A DNA stretch of 61,411 nt from an uncultured Megasphaera sp. (GCA_934193515.1 CAKPVJ010000011.1:1-61411); one strand, 5' to 3'. Shown: positions 25,764-35,657, counted from the stretch's first letter. The notes: generated from the sequence alone by a model not told the origin. Translations and numbers: made by a program.

Positions 25764-26975
25764 TTACGGTGTAATGGAAAAATCAGGTGCGTTGACGGTC
25801 GGCACGCCTTCCGGCAGTACTTTGGCCAATACAACATGATACCGTTCATTGTATTGGTGCATGTCGTTTGCGATGTTTTGATGGATTTTGCGAATGTTTT
25901 CCGGCGTATATTCTTCTGGCGGAATATGAAGGTCGCAGATAATATTCAGGCGGACTCTGCCGGCTGTAATGCGCAGATGATCTGTATGATACTGAGGATA
26001 TTTTTGTTGAATCAGATGGTCTAAAATATGACGGACATGGTTAATGATTTCCGGGTTAGTGCAGAGCGGGTCCATATGGATGTTGACTTCCATTTGGAAT
26101 TTTTCCTGCAGTTCGTCTTCCAGGACATCCAAGGCGGCATGTACTTCGACTAAGTCTGCCGTATCCGGGACTTCCGCATGAATAGAACCAAACATGCGGC
26201 CCGGTCCATAGTCGTGGATGCGGATGTCATGGACACCGACGACGTATTGGCAGTGAAGCGCGCAGTCTGTAATTTCCCGAATCAGTTCCGGTGACGGTGC
26301 TTTGCCCAGCAGAATATTGATGACTTCTTTGGCAATACCGTATCCGGCATACATAATCATCAAGCCGATTAAAACGCCGGCAGCCGCATCGACCGGCAGT
26401 GCTGTAAACGGCTGGGCAATCGTCGCTGCTAGTACACCGGCTGTGGCAATCGCGTCGTTGACGCTGTCGGAAGCCGTAGCTTCATTAACGCTGGAATTGA
26501 TTTTTTTGCCAATGTAGCGGTTGTACAAACACATCCAGCCTTTAATGGCAATCGACAGCAGCAGAATTGAGATAGAAACCAACGAGGTTTCCATTTCTTC
26601 CGGTTCAAAAAACTTGGAGACAGACGTTTGGCAGAGTTCATAGCCGACGACCATGATGATAATGGCAATCGTCAACGAAGCCAAGTATTCAAAACGTCCA
26701 TGGCCGAAGGGATGATCTTTGTCTGGCGGTTTATTGCTGAGTTTGGCACTGATAATAGAAATAAAGGACGAGCCCATATCCGTCAGGTTGTTAAAGGCAT
26801 CGGATACAATAGCTACGCTGTTGGTCATCGTGCCGACGGCAAACTTGCTGACAAAAAGGAAGAGGTTGCAGAGAATACCGAGCGCGCCGCCGACGATACT
26901 GTACTGTTCCCGGACTTTTTTATCTTTGGTATTTTCATAATCTTTGATACACCATTTGATGATGTGTTCAATCAT
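25764..26975 (-). CDS. cation diffusion facilitator family transporter
   Basis: A 403-residue inner-membrane exporter for divalent metals such as zinc, iron or manganese. Six membrane segments are expected. Metal-site residues are visible in AIVSDAFNNLTDM and in DHPFGHGRFEYL, both standard for CDF proteins. The cytoplasmic C-terminal domain is longer than usual (about 190 residues against about 90) and looks like a ferredoxin-like dimer domain plus an extra unit from about 300 onward. Start ATG follows AAGGTG. It is a single gene read against its neighbours. Metal preference cannot be assigned. Confidence 0.9.
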   Translation of the reverse strand: MIEHIIKWCIKDYENTKDKKVREQYSIVGGALGILCNLFLFVSKFAVGTMTNSVAIVSDAFNNLTDMGSSFISIISAKLSNKPPDKDHPFGHGRFEYLASLTIAIIIMVVGYELCQTSVSKFFEPEEMETSLVSISILLLSIAIKGWMCLYNRYIGKKINSSVNEATASDSVNDAIATAGVLAATIAQPFTALPVDAAAGVLIGLMIMYAGYGIAKEVINILLGKAPSPELIREITDCALHCQYVVGVHDIRIHDYGPGRMFGSIHAEVPDTADLVEVHAALDVLEDELQEKFQMEVNIHMDPLCTNPEIINHVRHILDHLIQQKYPQYHTDHLRITAGRVRLNIICDLHIPPEEYTPENIRKIHQNIANDMHQYNERYHVVLAKVLPEGVPTVNAPDFSITP

Positions 26976-27185
26976 AGAGAGTCACCTTGCTTTGTAAATT
27001 CTCTCCATTATAGCAGACTTCAGCTAAGAAACAAGAGTAAAATAAGAAAAATTTTGAGAATGCAGAAAATAACATGACAAAGATGAGAAAGTGGTACTTG
27101 AAATTCGATTTGAGTTTTGTATAATAGTACTACATTCGTTTTTTGCAATCGTATATAATTATGAAATATAAGGAGATGACAGTTG

Positions 27186-27857
27186 ATGAATATACCGGCA
27201 CTATTTATTTTTGATATGGACGGCACGATGTTTGATACAGAGCCGATTTCGTATAAAGCCTGGCAGGCCGTGTGTCTGCCGCGCGGTTATGATATACCGG
27301 AATCGTTGTTTCGCAGCGTAATTGGCATGGACAACCGCCGCATCATTCAGATGTTTAGTGAATTTTTTGGCAAAGACTTTCCCTATCAGGAAATTTGGCA
27401 AGAAAAGACAGCCTATCAGCTGCAGTATTATCATACGCATCCCGTGCCCTGCAAGCCCGGTCTGATACAGTGTTTGGAATTTGCGAAAACGCATCAGATA
27501 CAGTGTGCAGTAGCGTCTTCTTCGCCGCGCTCACAAATCGAATATTTACTTGAAAAAACACGTATTGCGCCGTATTTCCAGATTGTGCAGAGTGGGGAAG
27601 AAGTAGCTCATGGCAAACCGGAACCGGATATATTTTTGCTGGTATGCCAAAAAGCGAACGGCCTGCCGGCGCAGGCACTGGTGCTGGAAGATTCACAAAA
27701 TGGGATATTGGCGGCAGATGCGGCTCATATCCCTGCGATATGGATTCCAGATTTGGTACAGATTGCACCGGAAGTGCAGCAAAAAGCATGGCGGACATGC
27801 CAATCACTGGCAGAGGTACCGCTGTTATTTCAAACAAGAGAAAGGAACGATAGGTAA
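27186..27857 (+). CDS. HAD-superfamily phosphatase (beta-phosphoglucomutase-like)
   Basis: A 223-residue HAD hydrolase. The nucleophile motif is FDMDGTMFDTEP at the N-terminus, motif II is SSSPRSQIE, and motif IV is VLEDSQNGILAA. A helical cap (about 20-85) places it in the PGM/phosphatase subclass acting on small phosphorylated sugars or related compounds. Substrate is unknown. The start may be ATG 27186 or the TTG three bases earlier; AAGGAG lies 7-10 bases upstream. It is joined to the next gene by a TAATG overlap. Confidence 0.88.
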   Translation: MNIPALFIFDMDGTMFDTEPISYKAWQAVCLPRGYDIPESLFRSVIGMDNRRIIQMFSEFFGKDFPYQEIWQEKTAYQLQYYHTHPVPCKPGLIQCLEFAKTHQIQCAVASSSPRSQIEYLLEKTRIAPYFQIVQSGEEVAHGKPEPDIFLLVCQKANGLPAQALVLEDSQNGILAADAAHIPAIWIPDLVQIAPEVQQKAWRTCQSLAEVPLLFQTRERNDR

Positions 27858-29053
27858 TGACGCAAGGACAGCGTAAACGTATGATGGCTTTGCTGACCAT
27901 CTTTTTGGGGATGCTGGCAGCGATTGCCCCTTTATCGACGGATATGTATTTACCGGCCCTGCCGGAAATGATGGAAGATTTTGACGTGGCGCCTTCGATG
28001 ATACAGTTGACCTTGACGGCATCTATGGCAGGCATGGCATTGGGACAGATTGTAGCCGGTCCGGTCAGTGATGAACAAGGACGCCGCAAACCGTTGATGA
28101 TAGGCATGCTGGTGTTTGCTGTGTCTTCGGCAGCCTGTGTATTTGTCAAATCTATTTACATCTTTTTAGTCTTTCGGTTTATTCAAGGATGTTCCGGCGG
28201 TGCGGGAATCGTCATTGCCAGAGCGATTGCCCGTGACGTCTGCAAAGGGCCGGCATTGACGCGGTTCTTTTCCATGCTTATGCTGGTCAACGGGCTGGCT
28301 CCTATTTTGGCTCCTGTCATCGGCGGGCAGATTTTGCGCTTTTCTACATGGGAAGGCGTGTTTGTCCTGCTGACAGTCATTGGCATCGTGTTGACGATTT
28401 GCACAATTGTGATGACAGAAACACTGTCTGTACGCAGACGCGTAGAAGGCGGCGTATTTGCAAGTCTCAAGGGCTTTAAAGGATTGTTCAGTCAGAAATA
28501 TTTTATGGGACACTGCGTGATGCAGTGCTTTGGATTTGCTGCGTTTTTTGCGTACATTTCCGGTTCATCCTTTGTATTCCAAAATATTTATCATGTGTCC
28601 CCGCAAGTATTCAGCCTTATTTTTGGCATCAATGGGATTGGCCTGATGATTAGCGGTGCGTTGACCGGACGGTTGGCGGGCCGTGTGGAAGATTGGAAGA
28701 TTTTACGAACTGCATTATATGTAGCCGTTATTGGCAGTGTCCTTTTATTGGCGGGCTTTATCATTCATATGCCGCTGCCGGCTGTCATCGTCGTTTTGTT
28801 TTTTACGGTGTCTACATTGTCCTGCATGGCAACGAGCAGTTTTTCCCTGGCTATGCAGGCGCAGGGAAGAAATGCCGGCAGTGCCTCGGCTCTTATCGGC
28901 TTTTTCTCTATGATTTCCGGCGCTGTCATGGCGCCTGTTGTTGGTATTGCCGGCAGTTATACGGCGATTCCGATGGGTATTGTCATGGTAGTTGGCGAAG
29001 CTGGGGCGTTGTTGACATTTTACGGCATGATTTATCCGGCACATAAAAAATAA
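27857..29053 (+). CDS. Bcr/CflA family MFS drug exporter
   Basis: A 398-residue major-facilitator transporter with about 12 membrane helices. The family signature PLSTDMYLPALPEM lies in the first helix, and GPVSDEQGRRKPLM is the MFS motif A between helices 2 and 3. RFIQGCSGGAGIVIARAIAR is motif B. These predict proton-coupled efflux of drugs or small metabolites. It overlaps the HAD gene by one base, so the pair is likely cotranscribed, although a functional link is not evident. A long palindrome closes the unit. Confidence 0.92.
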   Translation: MTQGQRKRMMALLTIFLGMLAAIAPLSTDMYLPALPEMMEDFDVAPSMIQLTLTASMAGMALGQIVAGPVSDEQGRRKPLMIGMLVFAVSSAACVFVKSIYIFLVFRFIQGCSGGAGIVIARAIARDVCKGPALTRFFSMLMLVNGLAPILAPVIGGQILRFSTWEGVFVLLTVIGIVLTICTIVMTETLSVRRRVEGGVFASLKGFKGLFSQKYFMGHCVMQCFGFAAFFAYISGSSFVFQNIYHVSPQVFSLIFGINGIGLMISGALTGRLAGRVEDWKILRTALYVAVIGSVLLLAGFIIHMPLPAVIVVLFFTVSTLSCMATSSFSLAMQAQGRNAGSASALIGFFSMISGAVMAPVVGIAGSYTAIPMGIVMVVGEAGALLTFYGMIYPAHKK

Positions 29054-29389
29054 TCGTATGACAGCAAAGGGACGGTAACATCAGACTTTTTGTTGTCATA
29101 CACAACGCTCTTTCTTTACCAGTTTGTAGTTTTTGGTTTGTAGTTTGAAGAAAATGAACAGCAAAAAAGGTTGTGACAAAATGAGTTAAAAATTCTCATT
29201 TTGTCACAACCTTTTTTTGCATAGTGTTAGTCGTAGAAAATTATTTTTTACACTTTTATTTTGCAGAGGGTGCGTTTTTATCAGTTGGAGAGGTTTTCGA
29301 CAAACAACAAACGACAAACGAACTACAAAACGGATTTGTTGTTTTGTAGTTCGCTGTTTTATAAAGCACGGTATATCGATATATTAAGT
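29054..29389. other. intergenic region rich in TTTGTAGTT/AACTACAAA repeats
   Basis: No gene. It holds a 23-base palindrome (29163-29217), two copies of TTTGTAGTT near 29123-29147, and an inverted pair CGAACTACAAAAC (29319-29331) / GTTTTGTAGTTCG (29341-29353). The same short motif recurs at 37989-38025. It separates the convergent exporter and amidohydrolase genes. Confidence 0.6.
29163..29217. repeat. long palindrome, subtype A; bidirectional terminator
   Basis: Perfect 23-base stem (29163-29185 / 29195-29217) with core GGTTGTGACAAAATGAG and 9-base loop. A second copy with the same core lies at 36900-36942. It sits between convergent genes. Confidence 0.85.
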
Positions 29390-30652
29390 TTATATATTGT
29401 GCTGAATGAGTTCATCAAATGGTTCGTCAGGACGAGTAAAATCAATAGGAGTGGTATCTTTCAAGAAGGTGAGCGCGTAACTGATGCAGGCTGCCGCACC
29501 GTAGATAAGTCCGTCTTCATCGAGGTCAAATTCCGGTGTATGATGATTGCCGCCGCATCCTTTGGCAGGATTGGCAATGCCCGTGAAGGTGAGAACGCCC
29601 GGATAAAGCCGGGTCATGATAGCAAAGGATTCGGAAGCCATCCAGGGCGTGCAGTCATACAGCGTATGGCTTCCCAGGCTTTCTGTAATGGCTTGTTCTG
29701 CCAAGGCTGCGCAGTGGGAATTATTGTGTACTTCAAACAACGGTTTAAGCAGATGCTTGATTTCGTACGAACACTGATAGGTGTCGCAGGCATTTTTCAG
29801 GATATGAAGAAATTCTTCGTAAAATCGTTTGCCTGCCTGGTCATAGCTGAAAAAACGGCTCGTTCCTGAAAATGTGAGTGTATCGGGAATGACGTTGAGT
29901 GTCGTGCCGCTGTGCAGGGAACCGATAGAAACGGTCAGGCCGTTGAGCGGGGAAACAGTGCGCATGCGCAGGGCCTGCAAATCACTGTAGAAGGAATGAA
30001 AGCAGTCGATAGGACTTTGGGCTAAATCAGGGCGGGATCCATGGCCGCCATGTCCGTTGATTTTGATTTCAAAGCCAAATCCTCCGGCCATAGGGGCTTC
30101 ATGGCAGACGGCGATTTTTCCGGTGGGAATATCCCAGCGGACATGCGTCGCATAACAGCCGTCAATATGCCAGCCGCTTTCTTTTTCTAAAAACTGCAGC
30201 AAGTACGGTAGGGGGCCGGATTCTTCTTCGCCTTGTTCAAACATGAGAATGATGCGGCCCTGCCAGGATTTTCTCCATTGCTGCAAAATCTTTCCGGCAG
30301 TCAGCAGCATGGCAATATGGCCGTCATGGCCGCAGGCATGCATGACACCGGGATGGCGCGAGCGGCAGACGCGGGTACAGGACAGATTGGTTTCGCCTTC
30401 TTCGATAGGAAGCGCGTCTATATCTGCGCGGAGCAGCAACGTCCTGCCGGCGGCGCTGCCGTCAATCCAGGCAATGATGCCGCCTTTTTCTATATAGCGA
30501 TGCGCAATGCCGCAGGCTGTGAGTTTTTCTTGAATATAGGCCAGCGTCTGTGTTTCCTGACAGGATAATTCTGGATATTCATGGCAGTGGCGGCGGATGG
30601 CCACGAGTTCTGCTTGGTTTTGCTGTACGGCTTGTAATACGGATTCCAACAT
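29390..30652 (-). CDS. M20 family amidohydrolase (aminoacylase/IAA-amino-acid hydrolase type)
   Basis: A 420-residue zinc or manganese metallopeptidase of the M20D group, which removes acyl or amino-acid groups from small amides. Metal ligands are in MHACGHDGHIAM and in FEQGEEESGP; the dimerisation 'lid' domain lies between about 190 and 310. The acidic pair EE following the second motif is the usual catalytic Glu. ATG 30652 is chosen, with AAGGAG upstream. It lies 17 bases after the corrinoid adenosyltransferase gene, likely one transcript. Substrate is unknown. Confidence 0.85.
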   Translation of the reverse strand: MLESVLQAVQQNQAELVAIRRHCHEYPELSCQETQTLAYIQEKLTACGIAHRYIEKGGIIAWIDGSAAGRTLLLRADIDALPIEEGETNLSCTRVCRSRHPGVMHACGHDGHIAMLLTAGKILQQWRKSWQGRIILMFEQGEEESGPLPYLLQFLEKESGWHIDGCYATHVRWDIPTGKIAVCHEAPMAGGFGFEIKINGHGGHGSRPDLAQSPIDCFHSFYSDLQALRMRTVSPLNGLTVSIGSLHSGTTLNVIPDTLTFSGTSRFFSYDQAGKRFYEEFLHILKNACDTYQCSYEIKHLLKPLFEVHNNSHCAALAEQAITESLGSHTLYDCTPWMASESFAIMTRLYPGVLTFTGIANPAKGCGGNHHTPEFDLDEDGLIYGAAACISYALTFLKDTTPIDFTRPDEPFDELIQHNI

Positions 30653-30669
30653 AGTATATCTCCTTTGCA

Positions 30670-31200
30670 TTATTCTTCAATTCCCAGCCGGGCCGTGATG
30701 CCCCGGTCATAGGGATGTTTGCGTTTACAGATTTCGGATACATAATCGGCGGCATCCATCAGCGCCGGCGAAGGGCCGCGTCCTGTAAGGACAACTTCTA
30801 AAGCAGACGGCTTATGCTGCAGAAAGAAAAGAACATCTGCTTCATCTACCAGCTGCAGTCTGCAGGCCGGAATGATTTCATCCAATACGACCATATCCGG
30901 CGGCGCTTCTTGGCAGCGCTGTACGATTTGGTGAAAAAACTGTTCCTGCTGTCGTTTTGTTTCGGCTAATTCCTCCGGCGTCATTTGAAAGGTAAATTTA
31001 GAAATGGCATGACTGCGCAGTACTGTGACAGTCGGCAGCGTGTGCAGGATGTTCAGTTCACCTGTAGGCCGCGATTTGAGAAATTGACAGAATAAAATAC
31101 GGCCGCCGCGGCCGGCACAGCGGATTGTCAGGCCGATGGCAGCGGTTGTTTTTCCTTTGCCGTCGCCGCAGTACAACTGAATCAAGCCAGTATCAACCAT
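30670..31200 (-). CDS. cobO: corrinoid adenosyltransferase (CobO/BtuR family)
   Basis: A 176-residue ATP:corrinoid adenosyltransferase, which makes adenosylcobalamin from reduced corrinoid. The P-loop GDGKGKTTAAIGL is at residues 11-23 and the family block PDMVVLDEI lies near 85-93. ATG 31200 is preferred, with AGGAGG just upstream; the frame stays open for 33 more codons without a site. It is first in a two-gene operon with the M20 gene. No cobalamin riboswitch is recognisable in the short leader. Adenosylcobalamin use would fit mutase pathways of this group, but that is inference. Confidence 0.9.
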   Translation of the reverse strand: MVDTGLIQLYCGDGKGKTTAAIGLTIRCAGRGGRILFCQFLKSRPTGELNILHTLPTVTVLRSHAISKFTFQMTPEELAETKRQQEQFFHQIVQRCQEAPPDMVVLDEIIPACRLQLVDEADVLFFLQHKPSALEVVLTGRGPSPALMDAADYVSEICKRKHPYDRGITARLGIEE

Positions 31201-31381
31201 AGGAACACCTCCTGCATTATGTATATACATATGGATATGTATGGTATAAGTATAGCATAGGTTACAAGACGGTGACAGATACAAAACAGTTCCCTTCACT
31301 TTGGCAGTTGCAACTACTCAGGCTGTCGTAATCGTGGTATAATACTATATTACGAAATTATATTTTTAAGGAGGGACTGGC

Positions 31382-32818
31382 GTGGAATCCAGAGTACGGA
31401 GCGTATTGGAAGCGTTAAATGAAAATGGTTTTGAAGCGTATATTGTCGGTGGCGCTGTTCGTGATTTGCTGATGAAGCGGCAGCCTCATGATTACGATGT
31501 AACGACGTCTGCCAGACCGGAAGAAATCCAGCAAGTGGCGGCTGCCAAGGGGTGGCATACGGTAGAAATACAGAGTGAACGCTTTGGCATTGTCGTGCTG
31601 GTCGTCGATGGCTTGACAGTGGAAACGGCTTCGTTTCGCGGCGAGTCGTATGGGGCAGACAGCCATCGTCCGGAAGAAGTATGGTATGCTGATTCGCTGC
31701 GTGAAGACGTGCTGCGCCGGGACTTTACGGTCAACGCACTCGCTATGGACAAAGATGGGCAGATATATGATTATGTGGGCGGTCAAAAAGACTTGAAAAA
31801 GAAACGATTAGTGACTGTCGGCGATCCTAGAAAACGATTTCAGGAAGATGCGCTGCGGCTGTTTCGCGCCTGTCGGTTTACGGGACAGCTGGATTTTCTG
31901 CCGGTTAGGGAATTGACGCGAGCCATGCCGTCTGCATTTGGCAGAGTGACAGGCTTGTCATTGGAACGAGTGATGCAGGAACTGGACCGGCTCATGGTCA
32001 CAGAGGCGGCGTATAAAGGACTGGATGTATTAGTACGCTCCGGACTGGGGGCCTGCAGCTGCCGACGCAAAGAAAACGGGCAGTATGAAGAAATTCCTAT
32101 TTTGCCTGAATGCAGCCATTTGCCGGATACGCCGCAGTCCAAGCCGTTTCATCTATTTGACGCTTGGTTTCATACCTTGGCAGTGATTGCCAACACGCCG
32201 CCTGATTTGACGATTCGCTATGCGGCTTTATTCCATGATATTGCCAAGGGAATGCCTGGCATTCGGGGCATCCACAAAGGCCGCTATACAGACTATGGGC
32301 ATGATGCAAAAGGGGCAGAACTGGCAGAAGCTATTTTGCTGCGCTGGCATAAAAATCCCCAGATGGCGAAACGGATTGCCTGGCTGGTAAAAACGCATAT
32401 GAAATTTCATTATTTTGCCAATACCGGTTTGGGGGATGTAGAAAAATGGCTGCGCCGGGAGGCGTTGGAAGGGCCGTTCCGCCGGACTGCCGAATTGGTA
32501 GAAGCCATACAGCAGGCCACGCTGCTGGCCTGCGGCGATGTGCTGGGCTGCGGGCATGCCGATGCCGATACGAGCGGGACTGTTTCTTTTGGAGAATACA
32601 TGGCAGATCTGGCTGCCAAAATGCCCGTCAGCACCAAGGATTTACAGTATGATAAACGAATTCCCGGCATATGCCAGCGGCAGACCGGTGACTGTCTGCG
32701 CGTATTATTGAAGCGGGTACAAAACCAAGACCTGGTTAATGATGCGGATACCCTGGCAGCTGCAGCAGAGAAGTGGTATGCACGTCATAATGGAGAAAGA
32801 AATCATGATGACCGATAA
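31382..32818 (+). CDS. cca: CCA tRNA nucleotidyltransferase / poly(A) polymerase family with HD domain
   Basis: A 478-residue class II nucleotidyltransferase. The N-terminal catalytic head has GGAVRDLL (about 22-29) and the metal-binding pair in HDYDVTTSA. A neck region contains RLFRACRFTGQL. The C-terminal half has an HD domain with LFHDIAKG and HDAKGAELAE. It adds or repairs the CCA end of tRNAs; poly(A) polymerase activity is the alternative within the family. This tRNA gene does encode CCA, so repair may be the main role. The start is GTG 31382 with AAGGAGGG upstream. It overlaps the next gene by 14 bases. Confidence 0.88.
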   Translation: MESRVRSVLEALNENGFEAYIVGGAVRDLLMKRQPHDYDVTTSARPEEIQQVAAAKGWHTVEIQSERFGIVVLVVDGLTVETASFRGESYGADSHRPEEVWYADSLREDVLRRDFTVNALAMDKDGQIYDYVGGQKDLKKKRLVTVGDPRKRFQEDALRLFRACRFTGQLDFLPVRELTRAMPSAFGRVTGLSLERVMQELDRLMVTEAAYKGLDVLVRSGLGACSCRRKENGQYEEIPILPECSHLPDTPQSKPFHLFDAWFHTLAVIANTPPDLTIRYAALFHDIAKGMPGIRGIHKGRYTDYGHDAKGAELAEAILLRWHKNPQMAKRIAWLVKTHMKFHYFANTGLGDVEKWLRREALEGPFRRTAELVEAIQQATLLACGDVLGCGHADADTSGTVSFGEYMADLAAKMPVSTKDLQYDKRIPGICQRQTGDCLRVLLKRVQNQDLVNDADTLAAAAEKWYARHNGERNHDDR

Positions 32819-34781
32819 GGAGAAACAACAGCGCACATTCCGGCGCAGAATGCAAAAATGCAAGAGTGGATTTTGTATCCTTTCTGCATTTTTGGTACTT
32901 TTCATGGTTTGGCTGCAAGTAGTAAAGTATGAAGAGTATTTGCAAAAGTCAGCAGCACAAAATGTCAATAAACGCGTGCTGCAGTCACCGCGCGGTACGA
33001 TTTATGACAGAAACGGCAAGATATTGGCCATTAGTGAAGAGGCGCAGTCGTTGTATGCCGATCCGAAAATGATTACGAAATCGCCGCAGGAAATAGCCCA
33101 TATCTTGGCACCGTATTTAAAAATCAAAGAACTGGAAATTGAAGCACGGCTGCAGGAAGACACGGGGTTTGTCTGGCTGGAAGAAATGATGGACCACGAT
33201 AAGGTGGACGAAGTAAAAAAAGTCATCAAAGACCAGAAACTGACAGGCATTCAATTCCGCAAGGAAAATCATCGCTTATATCCGAATGGTTCGCTGGCGT
33301 CGCAGCTTTTGGGATTTGTCAATAAAGACGACGAAGGCATGGAAGGCCTGGAACTGGTATTGGATAAAAAAATCAGAGGCAGCCGGCAGACACAGCTGCT
33401 GCGGACAGATACCAATAAAATTCCTATTTTCAACTCCGTTTTGGAACGCATTCTGCCTGATAAAGAACGGGCTGTTCAGCTGACTATCGACAGTACGGTG
33501 CAGTATATTGCTGAAAAAAGTTTGGACAATGTCATGAAGCGCAATCGACCGGAAGGGGCTGCTATTATCATTATGGACCCCAAAACAGGGGAAATATTGG
33601 CCATGGCAAGCCGTCCTAATTTTGACCCGAATGAATACTATAAAGGCAATGCAGATAAATATAAAAACAGAGCCGTCGTTAATACGTATGAACCGGGCTC
33701 GACGTTTAAACCGATTATGGCAGCCGCAGCTGTTGATTCAGGGAAATGGGATATTCACCGCGTCTATCATGACGTAGGGCACATTCAGGTAGCTGACAGA
33801 ACGTTTTACAACTGGGATAAACGAGGTCTGGGAAATGTGACGCTGACTGAAATATTAAAGTTTTCGATTAATACGGGCATGGTTGAACTGGGGCTGACGA
33901 CTGGCGGCGAGACATTGACTGAATATGCAGAACGCTTTGGCTTTGGCAGGGCAACAGGCATTGAACTGCCCGGTGAACAAGAAGGAATCTTGTTCGATCC
34001 TAAAAATATGAGCCCTGTTGATGTGGCCGCCATGTCGTTTGGACAGAGTATTGCTGTCACGCCGCTGCAGATGGTACAGGCATTTGGTGCGCTTGCCAAT
34101 AAAGGGCATATGATGAAGCCGTTTTTGGTCAAGGAAATTGATAATCCGGACGGTTCTGTATATGAAAAGACAGAACCCAAAGAAGTCGGCCAGCCTATCA
34201 GTGAAAACACAGCGCAGACAATCAGCAAAATTCTGTCAGAAGAAATTAATTCCGGCGGCGGCCAAAGTGCTAAAGTAGACGGATATACGTTTTGCGGGAA
34301 AACAGGGACGGCCCAGCGAATTAATCATGGACGGGCCGGCTACGCAGAAGGGCAGTATATTGCTTCCTTTATGGGCTTTGGCCCGTTGGAAGATCCGCAG
34401 TATGTCGTTTTGATTGTCGTAGACAACCCCAGCGGCGTATTTTATGGCGCCCAGGTTGCGGCCCCTGTATTTAAAGACATGATGACGGAAATTGTTCATT
34501 ATAAAGGGATGCGGCCGTCCCAGCCTATAGAACGGCAGCTGGCGCAGCTTCCCAAGGAAGCACCGGAAAAGCAGTATGTCATTCCGGCAGTGCAGCATAA
34601 CAGCGACGGTATATTGATACCTTCGTTTATGGGTTGGGATACTCGCGAAGTCAATGATTGGCTGGACAGCGCAAATCTTGGCTTTGTACCTAATGGCACT
34701 GGCCGTGCCGTACATCAAGACCCGCCGGCAGGTACGTATGCGGCCCCCGGCAGTAATGTAAAAGTAACATTTATGCGTTAG
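32805..34781 (+). CDS. PASTA-domain penicillin-binding protein (class B transpeptidase)
   Basis: A 658-residue peptidoglycan transpeptidase. The cytoplasmic head is basic; one membrane anchor lies near 22-42. The dimerisation domain starts at SPRGTIYDRNG. The active Ser is in STFK (299-302), the second motif is SIN (354-356), and the third is KTGTAQ (about 497-502). The C-terminal 50 residues (IPSFMGWDTREVNDWL onward) form one PASTA domain. It belongs to the FtsI/SpoVD group. No division genes surround it here, so it may be a second class B enzyme; SpoVD is a sporulation protein in spore formers. ATGATG at 32805 follows GGAG; coupled to cca. Confidence 0.9.
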   Translation: MMTDKEKQQRTFRRRMQKCKSGFCILSAFLVLFMVWLQVVKYEEYLQKSAAQNVNKRVLQSPRGTIYDRNGKILAISEEAQSLYADPKMITKSPQEIAHILAPYLKIKELEIEARLQEDTGFVWLEEMMDHDKVDEVKKVIKDQKLTGIQFRKENHRLYPNGSLASQLLGFVNKDDEGMEGLELVLDKKIRGSRQTQLLRTDTNKIPIFNSVLERILPDKERAVQLTIDSTVQYIAEKSLDNVMKRNRPEGAAIIIMDPKTGEILAMASRPNFDPNEYYKGNADKYKNRAVVNTYEPGSTFKPIMAAAAVDSGKWDIHRVYHDVGHIQVADRTFYNWDKRGLGNVTLTEILKFSINTGMVELGLTTGGETLTEYAERFGFGRATGIELPGEQEGILFDPKNMSPVDVAAMSFGQSIAVTPLQMVQAFGALANKGHMMKPFLVKEIDNPDGSVYEKTEPKEVGQPISENTAQTISKILSEEINSGGGQSAKVDGYTFCGKTGTAQRINHGRAGYAEGQYIASFMGFGPLEDPQYVVLIVVDNPSGVFYGAQVAAPVFKDMMTEIVHYKGMRPSQPIERQLAQLPKEAPEKQYVIPAVQHNSDGILIPSFMGWDTREVNDWLDSANLGFVPNGTGRAVHQDPPAGTYAAPGSNVKVTFMR

Positions 34782-34792
34782 GAGGAATGTAT

Positions 34793-35632
34793 GTGCAGCT
34801 ATTATGTGGTAAGGAAGTAGCCGTTTTTCATCGCGAGCAGGTAGAACGTCGGCTGGCAGCATGGCAGGAAAAAAATGTGCAGCCGGAATTGGCTATTATT
34901 TTAGTGGGCGAAGATAAGCCGTCTGCCATGTATGCGAAATCTATGCAGAAAGTGGCTCATTCTGTCGGATTGACAGCAGAAATTTATCATCGGGATACGA
35001 CTGTGTCCGAAGAAGAATTAATGGCGTTGATTCGCACACTCAATCAGCGGCCTGCTGTCTTTGGCATTTTGCCGATGATGCCGTTGCCGGCTCATGTAGA
35101 TACACAGCGGATTCTGAATTGTATTGATGCGGACAAAGACGTAGATGGGCTGACGGACAGCAGTGCGGCCCGTTTATTTACGGGAAGGCCCGGTTTTATT
35201 CCCTGCACGCCGCGAGCTGTTATTGCGATTTTAGATTACTATCATATTTCACTGACTGGCAAAGAAGTAGCGATTATTGGCCGCAGCAATGTCGTAGGCA
35301 AACCGCTGGCACAGCTGTGTTTGGGACGTAATGCGACGGTAACGCACTGCCATACGCGGACACGGGATTTAAAATCCCTGACGAAACGGGCAGATGTCGT
35401 GATTGCTGCGGCAGGAAAAGCCGGTTTGGTTACGGCAGATATGGTAAAGCCCGGTGCGATTGTTATTGATGTGGGCATCAATCGCATGAACGGCAAAACC
35501 GTAGGTGACGTGGCATTTGATGAAGTATCACAGGTTGCCGGTGCGATTACGCCGGTTCCCGGCGGTGTAGGTGCTGTGACGACGATGATGGTTTTGGAAA
35601 ATACGGTTTGCGGTGCTGTACAGCGAGACTAA
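34793..35632 (+). CDS. folD: methylenetetrahydrofolate dehydrogenase / cyclohydrolase
   Basis: A 279-residue bifunctional enzyme that interconverts methylene-, methenyl- and formyl-tetrahydrofolate with NADP. Catalytic Tyr and Lys are in MYAKSMQKV, the folate loop in DKDVDGLTDSSA, and the nucleotide site in IIGRSNVVGKPLA. The start is probably GTG 34793: AGGAGG at 34780-34785 leaves seven bases to it. An ATG at 34787 in the same frame touches that site. It follows the penicillin-binding protein gene at once and likely shares its transcript. Confidence 0.94.
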   Translation: MQLLCGKEVAVFHREQVERRLAAWQEKNVQPELAIILVGEDKPSAMYAKSMQKVAHSVGLTAEIYHRDTTVSEEELMALIRTLNQRPAVFGILPMMPLPAHVDTQRILNCIDADKDVDGLTDSSAARLFTGRPGFIPCTPRAVIAILDYYHISLTGKEVAIIGRSNVVGKPLAQLCLGRNATVTHCHTRTRDLKSLTKRADVVIAAAGKAGLVTADMVKPGAIVIDVGINRMNGKTVGDVAFDEVSQVAGAITPVPGGVGAVTTMMVLENTVCGAVQRD

Positions 35633-35657
35633 AATATAAACTTAGGAGATTTGTATT

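Noticed and set aside
29123..29353. CRISPR array
   Set aside because: The AACTACAAA repeats are too short and uneven in spacing, and no cas gene is present.
31201..31300. Cobalamin riboswitch before cobO
   Set aside because: I see no B12-box-like motif in the short leader.
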